64,000 bases of DNA from positions 2,432,431-2,496,430 of the forward strand of contig CM067518.1 in NCBI GenBank assembly GCA_034509495.1, written 5' to 3'. Numbering within the stretch: the first letter of the stretch is position 1; every line of letters begins with the position of its first letter. Position numbers and translations under genes: made by a program. This document shows positions 1 through 12,469 of this stretch, one piece after another. The notes beneath the pieces were generated by a model. It saw only the letters and a program-made list of their open reading frames with translations. It did not search any database and was not told the origin of the DNA. This DNA comes from Acestrorhynchus altus. Taxonomy: Eukaryota; Chordata; Actinopteri; Characiformes; Acestrorhynchidae.

Positions 1-199
1 CCTGACCTCCTGTCTCTGTGCTCCTTCAGGTTCTTGGAGGAGCAGTCGCTGGTTGTTGTGACACAGTCATTAGTGGGTCATTTTATAGAAAAAAACTACC
101 CAAGCAGTGTTCCACTGGCCTTTTCTGGTCTTGCCATCTACTGGTCTTTTCAAAATCGCTATCGTGACATTAGTGTGCTGATTATGGGCATTTCCCTGC
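1..199. other. window edge, nothing recognised
   Basis: An open frame runs from 34 to 402, but it has no recognisable domain and overlaps a decayed Tc1 fragment. It is treated as chance. Confidence 0.4.
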
Positions 200-540
200 C
201 AGCTATGGGCCTTGTCCAATTTTGCGACTATGACCTAACACTTTCCTGGAGCTCGTTCATTTTAATCTTGACTTTGCTGTGGAGCAACTCACTGCCCCAA
301 CGGTGTGAAGATCTCGGGATGCAAGGGGCACAAACAGCACCCAGATACGTACAGGACATCCTGCAGCCACTTTGCCTTTCAGGACATTTTTCAGCAGGAT
401 AATGCTCCCACACACAGCAAGGGTGTCCCAGGATCTACCAACTCAACATTCATTTTCATCTTCAATACATTCACTCATATAAAGTTTGAGTGAAATCCCT
501 CACCTCCTTCTTGGTGTGTTACTTTTTGTCAATGAGTGTC
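200..540 (+). pseudogene. Tc1-like transposase remnant
   Basis: In one frame the plus strand reads FQDIFQQDNAPTHS, the motif around the second catalytic Asp of Tc1-type DDE transposases (family form FQQDNARPHT). Upstream, YVQDIL is a typical lead-in. Frames are broken, so no protein is made. The tail CTCCTTCTTGGTGTGTTAC...CAATGAGTGTC recurs at 3440-3475, showing a shared family with the element there. Confidence 0.6.
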
Positions 541-2700
541 ATTTACTTGGATCGGATTCGATTTTGTGGGTTTATTGAACACACATTGTAGGCATTTAGG
601 GGCTTGTCTGAACGCAGCTTCTCTAGTTCCATGTTCTGCAGACAGTTTATCTTCTTGTCTTCGCTGGAGACACGGCACATCACTTTACTTTTCCCTCTTG
701 GATATGCACAGAATTTAAAACGGCCACTTTTCCTGTGCTTTATGGGTAATTACTCTGGCTGTAGTATAGGGAGCATGGGGAGCAGGAACACGGCGTGAGG
801 GTAATGATTAACACCTCACCCCTCACTATATTTTTATCCCCACGCCACTGGAAATAACAATTGGCAGGGCTGACGGAGTTCTTAATGTGGCAATTAAGAT
901 ACAGGGAAGTGTTAAACGATTCGCAGAGGGAGCCGTCAATCAGACAAGATGCGATTGTACCTCAGGGGCCTGCCACGTCCACAACCATCAGTCTACAGCT
1001 CTCCTCCCTAAAGCTAGCAGCTTAAGAACCCTTCCCCTCTGAGCCCCTGAAAACAAACAGGACTTATGAATTTCAGGACTGCTGGTCTGTGGCCTTAGAT
1101 TAAATGGTTACGGCCGATCCGGAAGCTTTTCAACTAAATTGGAATCGGGTGTGCAGCTTGCGATTACACGATTGCAATCTGTAACAGCGAGAAGTTTGAA
1201 ATCTCCATGTGGAACAAATCTGAAAGAACAAGGCTTCCCAAGCGCACCTATGTATCTTCTTTTGTTCTGAATTAAAGACGTGGGAGAAGCCCCTGGGTGT
1301 TCTACAGATGATAGCGAGGGGAGCAACCTTGCATATTGATCAAACCTACAGGACCACAGTGGGAATGTAAGCCTCTTTAATGCTAGGTTTCTTCTACCTG
1401 TAATAAAACCGTAACATTGAAACAGCCACGTTTACAGTCACTGCAATTCCAGGGAAGGAGCTGCTTGATTATAAATGACCTACAATGGCTCAACGGTGCT
1501 CAATGACAGGGACAGTTTTATGAAACGTCTGACATCACAACATATGCATGTGTTCTGGCTGAATATCAAATATCACTTTACTCCCTACATAGTGAACAAG
1601 ACAGAGCTCTCGACTGTGTGCTCAATTAGAGTAATGTGTAATTTCGGATTAAACATCTGTGTTGTCTTTCTTCTTTGTTTCTCTTTATGGGTCGCTATTA
1701 CCCCATATAGGGTGTAGCACACACCACAGGGACAGGGTTTGGCCATGGCAACCAGATGTTTAGCTAATCAGATACAGACACAAGTGCAAAAACTCATGAA
1801 CATAAGCCCAAACAAGGCTCCAAGAGCTATATTTTACTGATAGGCTCCTACTTGGCTTGACTTTGAATGTGCCAAGGGCTTCTAGGCCCAGTGTGCTCAC
1901 ATCCCATTTGTCAGCTCAGGCATAGTGCCGAGCTCAAAGGTATTTCCAGGATTCACTCTCTCTCTATGTGTGAGGACCTTCTAAACACGTCCTGGAGCCC
2001 TTCCTCTTAACCAGCTTCAGGTGTCACATTACAGGCAGTCTCCAGACCCAGGAGAGGGGTTGGCTCTTTGTCCCTGTCGTCACTGCCACATGCCTACCAC
2101 GCTACTTCAAGAGACAGAAAGAGGGAAAGAGGGACTTCCATTTTTAAGAACATCCTAAAATGAATGTAACCTAAATCAGAAAGGCTCGCTCCAGATCAGT
2201 GAGCTTGTACAAAGGTACTGGGTGGAGCTCCATCACTCCAAAGCCTGCTGTGGGCATTTACATCCTTCTAGCCCAAGACTGGCGCTGACAATGGTGACGT
2301 TAGGCTCATGTCTGGCTTTTCCAGAGCATCCTGTTCCATCACCAGCTTTTCTATGGAGACTTCTTAGCGTGAGAACAGTTCTGGCACCTCACACAAACAC
2401 ACACACACAATCGAGAACACAGTGGCAAAGCAAGGCCTAAAATAGCATGTGTCTCTGCCTGCCAGACAAACCCTTGAAGGAATAAAATTAAGTTGTGAAT
2501 TATTTGATGCAGACTGGCTGCTTTTGTTCTGTTTCTCAAGCTGTCTCTGCTTTATTCTGCATCAGCCTCTAGAAACAACACTTCTATTAGCAGCTCCTGT
2601 CTATTCCTCTCTCTCAGTCTCCTGTTTTCTGTCCAAAACCCTCTCTACAGCTGTCTTCCCTCTCATCCCCTTTCCTCAGTGTCTTCCTCAGCTGTGATTA
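541..2700. other. intergenic, nothing recognised
   Basis: No coding exon, RNA gene or clear repeat found. Short open frames here lack similarity and codon structure. Confidence 0.5.
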
Positions 2701-2704
2701 TTGC

Positions 2705-2741
<37 letters not shown>
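2705..2741 (+). repeat. (TAA)n microsatellite
   Basis: About twelve uninterrupted ATA/TAA triplets. Confidence 0.95.
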
Positions 2742-3129
2742 CCAAACAGTCCCCCAATTTCAGCCACTTGGACGTAATGCCTAGTTCATCGCTGGACATT
2801 TACATTTACTTCTACATGCCTTTGTTGGTGGGCTGGACTGGTTTGGCAATGTATGCATATATTGAATATACTACAATGGCTTCAACATGTCTCAGCCAAT
2901 CAGATTTTTGGAAAGTGATTAATTCCTGATTGTTTTAATCAGCTGATAGTCCTCAGTAGCCCTCATTCAGTGGATGTGGGACGCTCACCACTTGGAATTG
3001 TGGCCACTAATCAAAGGCCTCTTGCCTCTCTACTCCATAAGTTGATGCTCTGCAGTTCCTTACGAATTGTTCTTTCAGAAATTGATTGCGGAGGACCTGC
3101 ATTGACCATTTCCTGCGGTTTCTATCCAT

Positions 3130-3480
3130 CATTTTCAAAATATATATTTCTATAGTAACCAGGGAACATCTCTGCCAGATTGCAGCCCTATTTGGCCTTC
3201 CCAGTCACCAGATTTATCACCAGTTCAGAATTGATGTGACCAGTCTGGACGCCAACTTTGACGACCTATGAGCGTGCAGGATCTACAGGTCCAGCGGCAT
3301 CATCTGTGTGCAGATGTGGTGCAGGATGCCGTACGGAACCTGTACGGGGTTCTAGAGCTTCCTTTCAACCGTACAGTTTTCTCTAATATCTGATATTGTA
3401 ATCACATGCTTATTAGATTTACACATTGCGTTACGCTCCAGCAACTCCTTCTTGGTGCATTATGTTTTGCCCATGAATCA
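3130..3480 (+). pseudogene. Tc1-like transposase 3' end remnant
   Basis: Plus-strand text corresponds to the stretch after the third catalytic residue (a decayed PSHQ/SPDL region, then GTGCAGGATGCCGTACGGAACCTGTAC, typical of the last part of Tc1 transposases). It shares the terminal phrase CAACTCCTTCTTGGTGCATTA with the element at 200-540. Frames are disrupted. Confidence 0.45.
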
Positions 3481-3487
3481 AAGGAAA

Positions 3488-3496
3488 GTGTGTGTG

Positions 3497-3545
<49 letters not shown>
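3488..3545 (+). repeat. (GT)n microsatellite
   Basis: About 29 GT units with one GC interruption. Confidence 0.95.
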
Positions 3546-3547
<2 letters not shown>

Positions 3548-3929
3548 TGATCAGTTCATCCTCTTTCTGCTCTAGGGTGTTTAACTGGGCCTGCCTTATT
3601 TACAGCCAATCTAAAGCTCATTTGTTCCACCTCTGCTGCAGTGGCTGAATATCATCAGGGAGAACATCATCCATAATCCTTAATTCTGTACGTTATTAAA
3701 AAACATGTAAATAAATGCCATCTACATCGAAATGTTAATGTTGTTCACTTAGCGAGTGTTATAATACAGCCTTAAATTGACATTTATGAAGACATTTATA
3801 AGCCCGGCGTGTCTGAAAGCAGTCTGTTGAATGTCATTGTAAAGCCAGTGTAGGTGTTACAGAGCTAAACATAGCACCGTGATGGACAGATCCGGATCTC
3901 CAAGTGTTCCAGAGCTAATATCAATGAAG

Positions 3930-4036
3930 CCAGTTTATTAGAAACACCTACCTTGTACCTTCACTCAGTGGCCACTTTAATAGAAACACAGATTCTGTAC
4001 CTTCTCTCAGTGACCACTTTATTACACACACCTGTG
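3930..4036 (-). repeat. 42-bp minisatellite, three copies, minus orientation
   Basis: The unit CCA[C/G]TTTA[T/A]TAGAAACAC recurs at 3930, 3972 and 4014, exactly 42 bp apart. It is the reverse complement of the array at 4572-4782. Confidence 0.9.
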
Positions 4037-4037
4037 A

Positions 4038-4195
4038 ATTCACACACAAGGGGGCAGTGAGCACACATGCCCGGAGTGGTGGGCAACCCTATCCTCGGGA
4101 ACCAGGGAGCAGCTGGAGAATGAAGTGTCTTGCTCAGGGGCCCTTCAGTCATGCCCTGCCAGTTCAGGGATTCGAACCTGCAACCATGTTGATTC
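4038..4195 (-). mobile_element. tRNA-derived SINE, truncated
   Basis: On the minus strand the sequence starts with a polymerase III B-box-like GGTTCGAATCCCTGAA, continues GCATGACTGAAGGGCCCCTGAGCAAGACACTTC, and ends in a GCCCACCACTCCGGGCATGTGTGCTCACTGCCCCCTT tail. The same body occurs on the plus strand at 47425-47680. The A-box end of the head is decayed. It lies directly against the 42-bp array. Confidence 0.75.
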
Positions 4196-4571
4196 GAGAT
4201 GAATGAAGTCAGACTGCAGGCTATGAGAAGCAGACATGTCTTGTTTTGGTAGCACGTGATGGATATAAACATCAGCGCAGCAGGAGTTCCCCTGCGTGCC
4301 TTCAGACATACGCTCTCCAGCCCCGCTGAGAGCCCAATCCATAAATCACTCCTGACAAAGGCTAATTAACAATATTCCTGCAGGGAGATGAATCTGTCTA
4401 TCTGAAAAAGCTCCTCAGTAAAATGATCTCTCACCATGACGTATCCAAAAACGCTCAGTTTAAACACTGTGTTCAACCATCGTTCAGAACACCGACTAAA
4501 GAGCTGCTTTAGCTGTTCTTCACTCTACGGTGTTTTAGAGTTTTTACTCTATAGTCACTTCTGCGATAGGG

Positions 4572-4782
4572 GTTTCTATTAAAGTGGCCACTGTGGGGAA
4601 CCACAGTGTAGGGGTTTCTAATAAAATGTCCAGTGATTGGACATACAGTGTTGGGCTTTCTAATAAAGTGGCCGGTGAGGGGAGGCACAGTGTTGGGGTT
4701 TCTATTAAATTGTCCAGTGAGTGGAAGAATAAGGAAGGTGTTTCTAATAAAGTGGCCAGAGAGTGTATGTACTGGTGAGAAA
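4572..4782 (+). repeat. 42-bp minisatellite, five copies, plus orientation
   Basis: Units begin at 4572, 4614, 4656, 4698 and 4740, a strict 42-bp period. Consensus start is GTTTCTAATAAAGTGGCCAG. Open frames of about 80 and 120 codons across it arise because 42 is divisible by three; they are not genes. Confidence 0.93.
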
Positions 4783-6540
4783 CATAAGAACCGTTCCGTT
4801 TCCGGTTTTGTTTGGGAAGAGTGCTTCTGTGTTCCGTGTGTGCGAGTTGTGACTGTGTGTTTATTAGAATGAGAGAGTGCGCAATCCCATAGTGCACAAG
4901 TAACAAACAGTGGTTGTGTATGCTGGTGTGTTGATCTGCTTTATAGGACCGGTTGACAATCTTCTAACACAGAAAGCGAATCTCAGAGGTATTAAACTGA
5001 TGTTTAAATGCTTCCCTATTTTCTAACAGTAATTTCAGGCCTCATAACAAACAGCCCCTCTTTTATGTCTTTGCAATGCGAGTCTGAATTTGCATTGGTG
5101 AACACAAGCGACAGGCTGCCTTTGTAGCCGAGGCGTCTCTTTCTGCAAGCGAGGTGGGTTTTTGAAAAACTGGAATTGAATTGAGATTTAGTTACATTAC
5201 TTTGTGGCAGAGGCCGTCAGAGGAATGCCTTTTTAAACACTGACGTCCTTTGTGTGGTTCCCGTATGAATATTTGATCGGAATATCATGGCTGTAAACAG
5301 AGCAGCATTTGTTTCTCTCTCACTGAATATGAAATTATGTTCTCCTTCCTTTTATGCACGAGTTGGTTTTATCTTCTGTGTGATGGCTTGTCAAAAATCT
5401 AGAGCCTCAACTTGGTTCCTATAGTGGGTTCTGACCGCAGCATGACTTTGGTGAAATTACATATATATACATATATATATACATCAAACAGCCATGACCT
5501 AATGACCGTCTCCGTGTTTCTACCCTCACTGTCCATTTGATCAACTCCTGACAACAGGAGCGTGTTGTGGTTCTATACTTACAGGCTGTTGTTCATCGGT
5601 TTCTCTGCACATTTTATTATTAGACTAAAACACCAATAACGAGCATCATGTGAGTCCAGTCAGAGAAAGAGGAGCAGCAGTGTGTAGCACGAGAAGCTGA
5701 AAAAAGACTCCTTGAGAATGGACTGCGGGGACAGCAGTCGGGGAAGTTCGTTCTTCTCTACTAACCACAGCCAAGGGTAAATAGTGGGGGGTTGTAGAGC
5801 AGCATCGTGGGGTATAAACTCCCAGTCACCTGAAAAGCTTTGCAGATTCATAATAAACAAGCGTGAACCAAACTTTGAGGCCGAAAAAGTGAAAAGTGAA
5901 GTGTTAAACCGTCTAGCACTCGTTTAAACGACCCCAAATACACCAGTACACTCCCCCAGAGTTCAGGTAGGAGGGTCCCAGGGAAGGGGAAACAAGGGAA
6001 ACCAGTTTCCATGGTTAACAGTTGGGCTACCAGTACGCGCCCCACATGAGCTTGTTATCTGGGACAGGAGGTCAAATCCTGATTGGACAGTTTTCTGTTT
6101 GGTGGTTTAAAAATGTGACCCGAATCTTTGCAGAAGGCCCGGTGGGTCTCCACTCCACACAGTGAGAACAAAAACGGAACCGATCTCTGTCCTCAACAGA
6201 AATATGATGTATACCTCTGTTCTCTATTAATGCTCCTCTATCGTCCTTTCATTTCCTGCCTCGTACTCATTTTCGTCGTGCTCTCTTCCAAATATCTGAC
6301 GTGACTCACTCGTGTCTCCTGCACAATAACCCATTCAATCTCTCTCCATTACTGTTGATCAGTCCTTTGTTGTCTCCCCATTGTAATTTCCAATCGCCCC
6401 TCCTTAATCTTTCCTCCTTCTCCCTGTTCACTCTTTCACTCTCCCTCCATCTTGCTGTTTATTTGCCTTGTCTCTGTTATTTGCTGAAGCTAATGTGATT
6501 TCCAATGCTTTGGCCAAAGGCCACAACCTCGCCTCTCTGC
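4783..6540. other. intergenic, nothing recognised
   Basis: Contains a short TATATAC tract near 5461-5483 and no supported gene or known repeat. Confidence 0.5.
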
Positions 6541-6544
6541 ACCG

Positions 6545-6770
6545 CTCCAGGTGTTGGTCTGCTCTCCGTGTCCGTCTGGGTTTTCTCCCACCTCCTTAAA
6601 GCACAGATGGTATGTACACTGGCTGTGCAAATGTCCCTCTAGGTGTAAATGGGTGTGTGTACTAACCTGTGATGGACTGGTGCCCTGTCCAAAGGGCCCA
6701 GTCTTTGGCTCCAGAAGCCTCTGCAACTGCTGCAACAGGAGGAAGATGATAAGAAGGTGGATGGATGCCT
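6545..6770 (+). mobile_element. SINE/retroposon tail fragment
   Basis: Contains GTCCGTCTGGGTTTTCTCCCACCTCC, then CCTGTGATGGACTGGTGCCCTGTCC and ends GATAAGAAGGTGGATGGATG. This is the body and tail order of a widespread teleost V-SINE-like element. Similar text is at 33940-34150 and 42725-42860. Confidence 0.65.
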
Positions 6771-6859
6771 AAAATTGTATTAGATCAAGGCCAAGTCTCC
6801 CTTTTCCTGTACGATTCATTCATTTTATGAAAGTTTGGCTTCTGCAACTAAGCAAACCA

Positions 6860-6950
6860 GATGCTGTGTATCCAAAAGTTTGGGGACGCACCTTCTAATC
6901 AACACCTTTATGCATTTTAGACCTTTAAAAGCCAAGGCTTTCCATATTTT
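6860..6950 (+). mobile_element. family A element, left-end fragment
   Basis: TCCAAAAGTTTGGGGACGCACCTTCTAATCAACACC matches the left terminus of family A (compare 49620). The rest is missing or eroded. Confidence 0.5.
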
Positions 6951-6999
6951 GTGGGTGTTTTTGTAGGATGACTTTAATTCACCAAACAAATGTACAGTA

Positions 7000-7235
7000 T
7001 TTACAGGAGTTAACGATTAGAATGACATGGATGGTGATCATTTAAAAGGTACTGACAGTAGTCCAAATAAACATGAGCTGAATGTCCTTATTTCTATTAT
7101 TTATGTATGTATTCATATTATCCGTACGATTCTGTGGCTCTTTATTCCTCTATAACCCAATATCTGGGTCAGTGATAAGTCATTATAAAACTGGCTGTTC
7201 CTAACAATGACTGTAAACATGCTAATTAGCCTGCA
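7000..7235 (+). repeat. family E dispersed repeat, copy 1
   Basis: Shares GATTAGAATGA, AGTAGTCCAAATAAA, ATTATTTATGTATGTAT and CCAATATCTGGGTCAGTGAT with copies at 11510-11870 and 17395-17790. I do not recognise the class. Confidence 0.55.
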
Positions 7236-8590
7236 AGAGGCTAATGAAGGTCTGAGACCAGAGTCAAAATTATGTGAGCAATCAAATCTCCTAGAGTTCC
7301 CACACTTTTGCAAGGAGCCCCGTCCTTGTTTACTCTCAAATTGTACAAAATCAAAATAATACACCGCTGGTGCTTAAAATGCTGAAAAGTGTGTTTCACG
7401 TTCCACCTTCATTCTGACCAGGGGTCAAACCTCTGCATGCCGCTGTAGATATTTACTGCTCACCTCCTTAGAAGGTCAGGTTTTTCTTATGAAGCACTAC
7501 TTTTTAAGGACATTGTCATTATTTTATGACAAATGCAATGAAATGCTCACAACACACAGCAGAGGTCTGCTTCTCCTTCAGGCGCTCATAGTTGTTTTAG
7601 TGCTACATCACTTGGCAGGACAAATCTTCATTGCAGGTTTTTCATTATTAATGAATAATTATTTATTAAGTGTGGGTGTATTCTATCATACTTTATGTTG
7701 TCACCGCTTTATGAAAGCAATAAACCACACATGGCCTCTAGCAGCTCAAGAAAATCACAAGATAGATGAAACCCCTGAGCTCAGACCAGCGCGCGACAGG
7801 GTGTCTAACGTGTTGTGGAGATTGTTCTCCATTTTTAATGAGCTCTATTTAGATCTGTTTGGTTCCGTGTCGGATACGTCGGTCTGAACACTAAACAAAC
7901 CAGGAATAAAATGCAAGTGTCATTTTTTGCTTCGGTCCCCAAGGGAGGCGAAGTAAAGCCACCCTCAGACTGAGAGCACAAAGCATGCAACACTGAGCAA
8001 CACATGAATAAAATTACAGCCAAGAAACCACAACCACAAAGAAAACCACAAACACACGCTCGAATACATGCAGATCTGCAGCTTTGGGATTTGGGATTAA
8101 AACACTGAAACAGGACGCACCCGGAATGGGGCAGGCAGTGCATGAACATAGAGAGTTTATGAAGATTATGGAAAACTACCCCTGAGGTAGTGTTTACAAC
8201 CAAACAGATTTATAATTGGATTCCATGGTCACCGTCGCTGGCCTGAATCCAGTGATAACATCAGTGAAATCTTCATTTATTACAATATTCTGTGCAAGTT
8301 CTCCCTCAGTTTTGCTTCCTAAATGCAATTTAGCCTCATTTATATGCTGGTATTTGGGCTAATTTGCATCTAATATTTCTTTTGAAAATGATTTAAAATA
8401 TTTCTGAGCGGGATACTAAAGTTAATATACCTTCCTCTGAGAAATGAAAGCCCAGCGAAAGTTCTACCAGGTGACACTATTGCTACATCACTTCAAATCA
8501 TCAAATTTAACAGTAGCACAGGTCAAATGTCCTGTCTTAGTTATATGACTTCCATCTCAACATCACTAAAATGAAGATTAAATGTCCACG
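7236..8590. other. intergenic, nothing recognised
   Basis: Open frames of 132 and 122 codons occur here but show no domain and no splice or start context. Confidence 0.45.
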
Positions 8591-8594
8591 TTTT

Positions 8595-8760
8595 ACTGAA
8601 TGACCAGTTGAAGGACCAGCTTTTCAACCACCATGACCATCGAAGACCAGCGTAGACCCTCTGAAACCAATTACAGACCAAACCGCACCAGTGTCTCCAT
8701 TTTGAGGTAACCCTCTCCACATTCCAAGTGAAAACCAATCAGGCCAGAAATACAAGTCCA
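8595..8760. repeat. GACCAGC-rich dispersed repeat fragment
   Basis: Repeated GACCAG phrases (for example AATGACCAGTTGAAGGACCAGC, CATGACCATCGAAGACCAGCGTAGACC) match text at 9860-9930 and 12690-12770. Confidence 0.55.
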
Positions 8761-9404
8761 CAAACTTCTATTCTGGGAAGGTTGCAGAAAATGCTCCATT
8801 TCTCTGCTCTATATGTTATCAGTGTTGGGAGTAAGCAAATTGATTCTTCCTCCACACATCGCTCAGATTATCTCAGTGGGTGGTGTGTGTAGGAGTGTGT
8901 GAGAAAATCCATATTTATCTTACACAATACACAGATGCCAGGTGTGTGGGAGGTGTGTGTTTGTCACATTGGCTGATATCACCACATTCCTCTGCTGGGA
9001 GAAACTCAAAAATCTGATTACATCGATCCAAATGGAATCATCAGCTTTAATGACTCTGCAGGCTTTGCAATCTAGGACAGAAATGCAAAGGAGAAGTTCA
9101 GCAAAGAATAAAAGATGGAAAAAGTTAAATTCCCATCCACAAAATCCTCTCATCATCACAATGCACCAGTTTTTGGATGTTCTAGACTCTTAAATACAAA
9201 GCTCTGTAAGTGGTTCTTGGCTTCAGTGAACAGTTCTAGGAAAACCAAGAAACCTTTAACAGTGATTTAATGAAACCTTCTACTTCATTGTCCACAAAGT
9301 GCTCTGAGGGTTGGTATATGTACAAGTACTGGGATACCTCAAGTATTGGGAGTTTATCCTGCATTTCTTGGAGTAATGGACTCTACTGTCCAGCATGTCC
9401 CAAC

Positions 9405-9935
9405 TCACGCTGAAAGTTCTGGCTGGTGCACCATCATTCCACCATCATAGTTGACCAGTATGGCCAACTTGACCAAACCCAGATAATATCTATATTGGGC
9501 CCTGTATGAATATCCCAAATGGAAACCAGAAAGTTTTGTCCAAGGCATCCATGTTGGTCCCCGATTTAGATGTCCAATATGGTCAGTGATGGGACCAGGA
9601 GAAGGACAACTCAGTTGTCCACTACACAATGCATCTCATGTAAAATTTAGATTTGCTGATGGGTCCTTTTGGGAAGCCCAACTGGGTCACAGTAACAGCA
9701 CATGTACAAACCCACTCAACCATGTCTACCTGGAACCCACCTCTCCTATGGTCCACGCATATGAGCCCCACATGAGCCTGGAAACTGGTAACCAGTATGA
9801 CCAGCATGATGGCCAGCTTGGTCATGATATAAACCAGCTAATCTATCAAATTCAATCAGCTTTTTAACCCCCTTGACCATCAAAAAACAGATTAGACCTT
9901 CAGATACCAGTTTTCAAGAAAAGCTGGTTCTTGAG
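9405..9935. repeat. GACCAG/TGGTCA dispersed repeat
   Basis: Dense GACCAGTATGACCAGCATGATGGCCAGC-type phrases on both strands. The end, CCTTGACCATCAAAAAACAGATTAGACC, matches 12695-12740, so both belong to one fold-back-type family. Confidence 0.6.
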
Positions 9936-10069
9936 TTGGAGAATTCAGCAGGGAATGCTTTTAAGAGATTTTCAATAATAATGAAAATCAAACAAACGCG
10001 GTTTGAAAATGATCAACATTCATCGCAGTTGCTGCAGGTCTGCTGCTGCATATGGAGAATAAGGAATAT

Positions 10070-10081
10070 CACACACACACA

Positions 10082-10129
<48 letters not shown>
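10070..10129 (+). repeat. (CA)n microsatellite
   Basis: Nearly uninterrupted CA dinucleotides. Confidence 0.95.
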
Positions 10130-10130
<1 letters not shown>

Positions 10131-10249
10131 ATAAGGTGAAAAGTGGTAATTTCAGTCAAACCCTTATGGGAAATGCATAAGCCGACAGTATGAGGTAGTA
10201 CTGATGTGGTCCTGTCAGAATGCAAGATAGAGTTATTTCTCTGAACAAG

Positions 10250-10251
<2 letters not shown>

Positions 10252-10334
<83 letters not shown>
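10252..10334 (+). repeat. (CA)n microsatellite
   Basis: About 41 uninterrupted CA units. Confidence 0.97.
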
Positions 10335-10336
<2 letters not shown>

Positions 10337-10422
10337 CCTGGAGACTCCTGGCTCCATGGTGTGAATTCAGTTTTCTGAATGGTGACAACCAAGGTCAAAA
10401 TCTCAAACTCTGCAGTTCTTGA

Positions 10423-10427
<5 letters not shown>

Positions 10428-10506
<79 letters not shown>
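10428..10506 (+). repeat. (GA)n microsatellite
   Basis: About 39 uninterrupted GA units, only about 90 bp from the previous CA tract. Confidence 0.97.
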
Positions 10507-10507
<1 letters not shown>

Positions 10508-10649
10508 AGTTGTGCATATCAGTGCAGGCTCATGCCTCATGTTTGAGATTAGTGAAAATGCATTAACCAGCACAAACACCCATAGAGAGCTCACTGGGTG
10601 CTGCCTGTGCAGAACCATGTGTGAGATGTTCTTAAGCTCATCTCAGTAA

Positions 10650-11509
10650 GTGGTGGCTTCATATCAGCTATATCCTCTCCAACTCATTATACTTCTAAGT
10701 GCACACTGTAACAGTGAGCTGTGGTTTTAGATACCATAGTAAACCCTGCAGTTGAGACTGAAAGATGATCTGGTTTCTCCATGAAACAGTTATGAAAGTT
10801 TCCTAGACTGGAACTGACTGGAACCTGCATTTATCTTGACATAGTTCATTAATGAAATCATAAAACTGCTATATTGCAGTCTTAATTTGTTGCATTTACA
10901 GTCCCTAAAATTTAAATAAATCTCATCCACTAAGATAGAGCAGTAATCAATTCTGGTTAAATGGTAAAACACGGTGGAAATATGGTGTTAATACTGGAGA
11001 TCAGCTCATCATTAATTAAAAGCTTTTGTTGGAATAAAAGTCTCCACTGTCCAGGGAAGGTTTTTTAGGTTTGGGAGACCTGTGTGAGGATCTGAAATTA
11101 TGGGTGGGCTCCACACAGGCCCTTAAACTTGGAAACCTCAATGTGGGGTATATATCCAATACTACAAAATTATATCGTATGAACCAAAATATTTTATTTA
11201 TAATGAACAATAGACAAAATCCCTATGATGACAGAAATATTGTCTATTGTTCATGTGTTTTTAAATACATAAAACATTTCTATTCGCTTTTAAAAGAACT
11301 GCAGAGGCACATTATTTCCAGACCTTTGACTGGGACTGTTAATATCAACAGCATTAAGAGATTTGTATTAATTGGATCATGTTTGTATCAAAACTGTAAC
11401 ACTGTTCTGAACTGTTTTGCTTGTAAGAATAAAGAAACAGTTAACATATCAGAAATCCTGTTGAATATTGATCATCTAGACTGTTGATCGGAGCTGGAAA
11501 TGCAATCAT
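10650..11509. other. intergenic, AT-rich, nothing recognised
   Basis: A 138-codon open frame (11071-11487) has no recognisable domain; its composition reflects AT-rich DNA. Confidence 0.45.
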
Positions 11510-11870
11510 TTTGATGATTAATTATTTGTAATGATTAGACTGATGAGGAAATTTAGAATTCTTCTTAACTCTTGACAGCAGATATAAATATATATATAAA
11601 TAAAAACTGAATGTCTTTTTGGTTGTTTATGTATGTATAAGTATTATCACTTCTCAGGACTTTTATTTTGAAATTTGAAATTTGTGCGAGCGGATGACAA
11701 ACAGCCCCTCCCTTCTCATTTCCATTAACAACCTAATATCTGGGTCAGTGATGTCATTAGCCTCACCCCCTCTGGGTGCAGGTTGGGCGTGGACACGTGG
11801 ACAGAGCAGTAAACACGCACTGTAGGTTACTTTGATCCCGAGTTATGAAGCTTCTGCCCACAAAAAGTGG
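11510..11870 (+). repeat. family E dispersed repeat, copy 2
   Basis: Shares with 17395-17790 the blocks CTCAGGACTTTTATT.TGAAATT, CAATATCTGG/CTCAGTGA, CACGTGGACAGAGCAGTAAACA and the order of those blocks. Confidence 0.75.
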
Positions 11871-12469
11871 TTCTCAGTTTCTCAGAGCTACGGAAATATG
11901 CCTCATCATAAACACATCACTGCAAAAATCACAATAGCGTACACATACACACACTCACCCGATTAGCTAGTGTATATAAAAGGCACATTGATTGAGCATC
12001 ACGACAAAACGCTGTAGCTACTCCCATGGATTTTTTAGATGAATGTCAGCATTCATTAATATTAAATTCAATATCAAGTATTCAAAAAATCAATTCAGCA
12101 GAGCCGTGCAGTTTGTTCATACCGTTAAAATAATAGATGACAGGTCTGTCTCAGGTGGTGAAGGGGACGTGTGGTGTTTCGTGGCAGAATTACTTTGCAT
12201 AGTCAGTACGCACTGTTCTCAGTCTGACAGTCAGAGCTGACAGTTGGGAAAAGATAGGATTCGGTTGAGCAACAGGAAGTCCTCATTATTTCAATCACCA
12301 AAACCATCAGTCAGAAAGTGAGACATACCCAGTGTTCTATAATCTGATTATAAAAGTCCAGTCGTTTTGTTCAAGCCTTGAGTGCTTGAGTGATCTCGGA
12401 AGCTGGGAAATACTAGTTTTCTCAATTGAGGAACAAAGTGGCAGTGCCAGTGGTGCCCTGCTTTTGTTT

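Noticed and set aside
34..402. 122-codon open frame with hydrophobic stretches
   Set aside because: No recognisable domain and overlaps a Tc1 remnant in another frame.
7489..7887. 132-codon open frame
   Set aside because: No domain, no splice context, AT-rich chance frame.
11071..11487. 138-codon open frame
   Set aside because: Isolated AT-rich frame with no recognisable motif.
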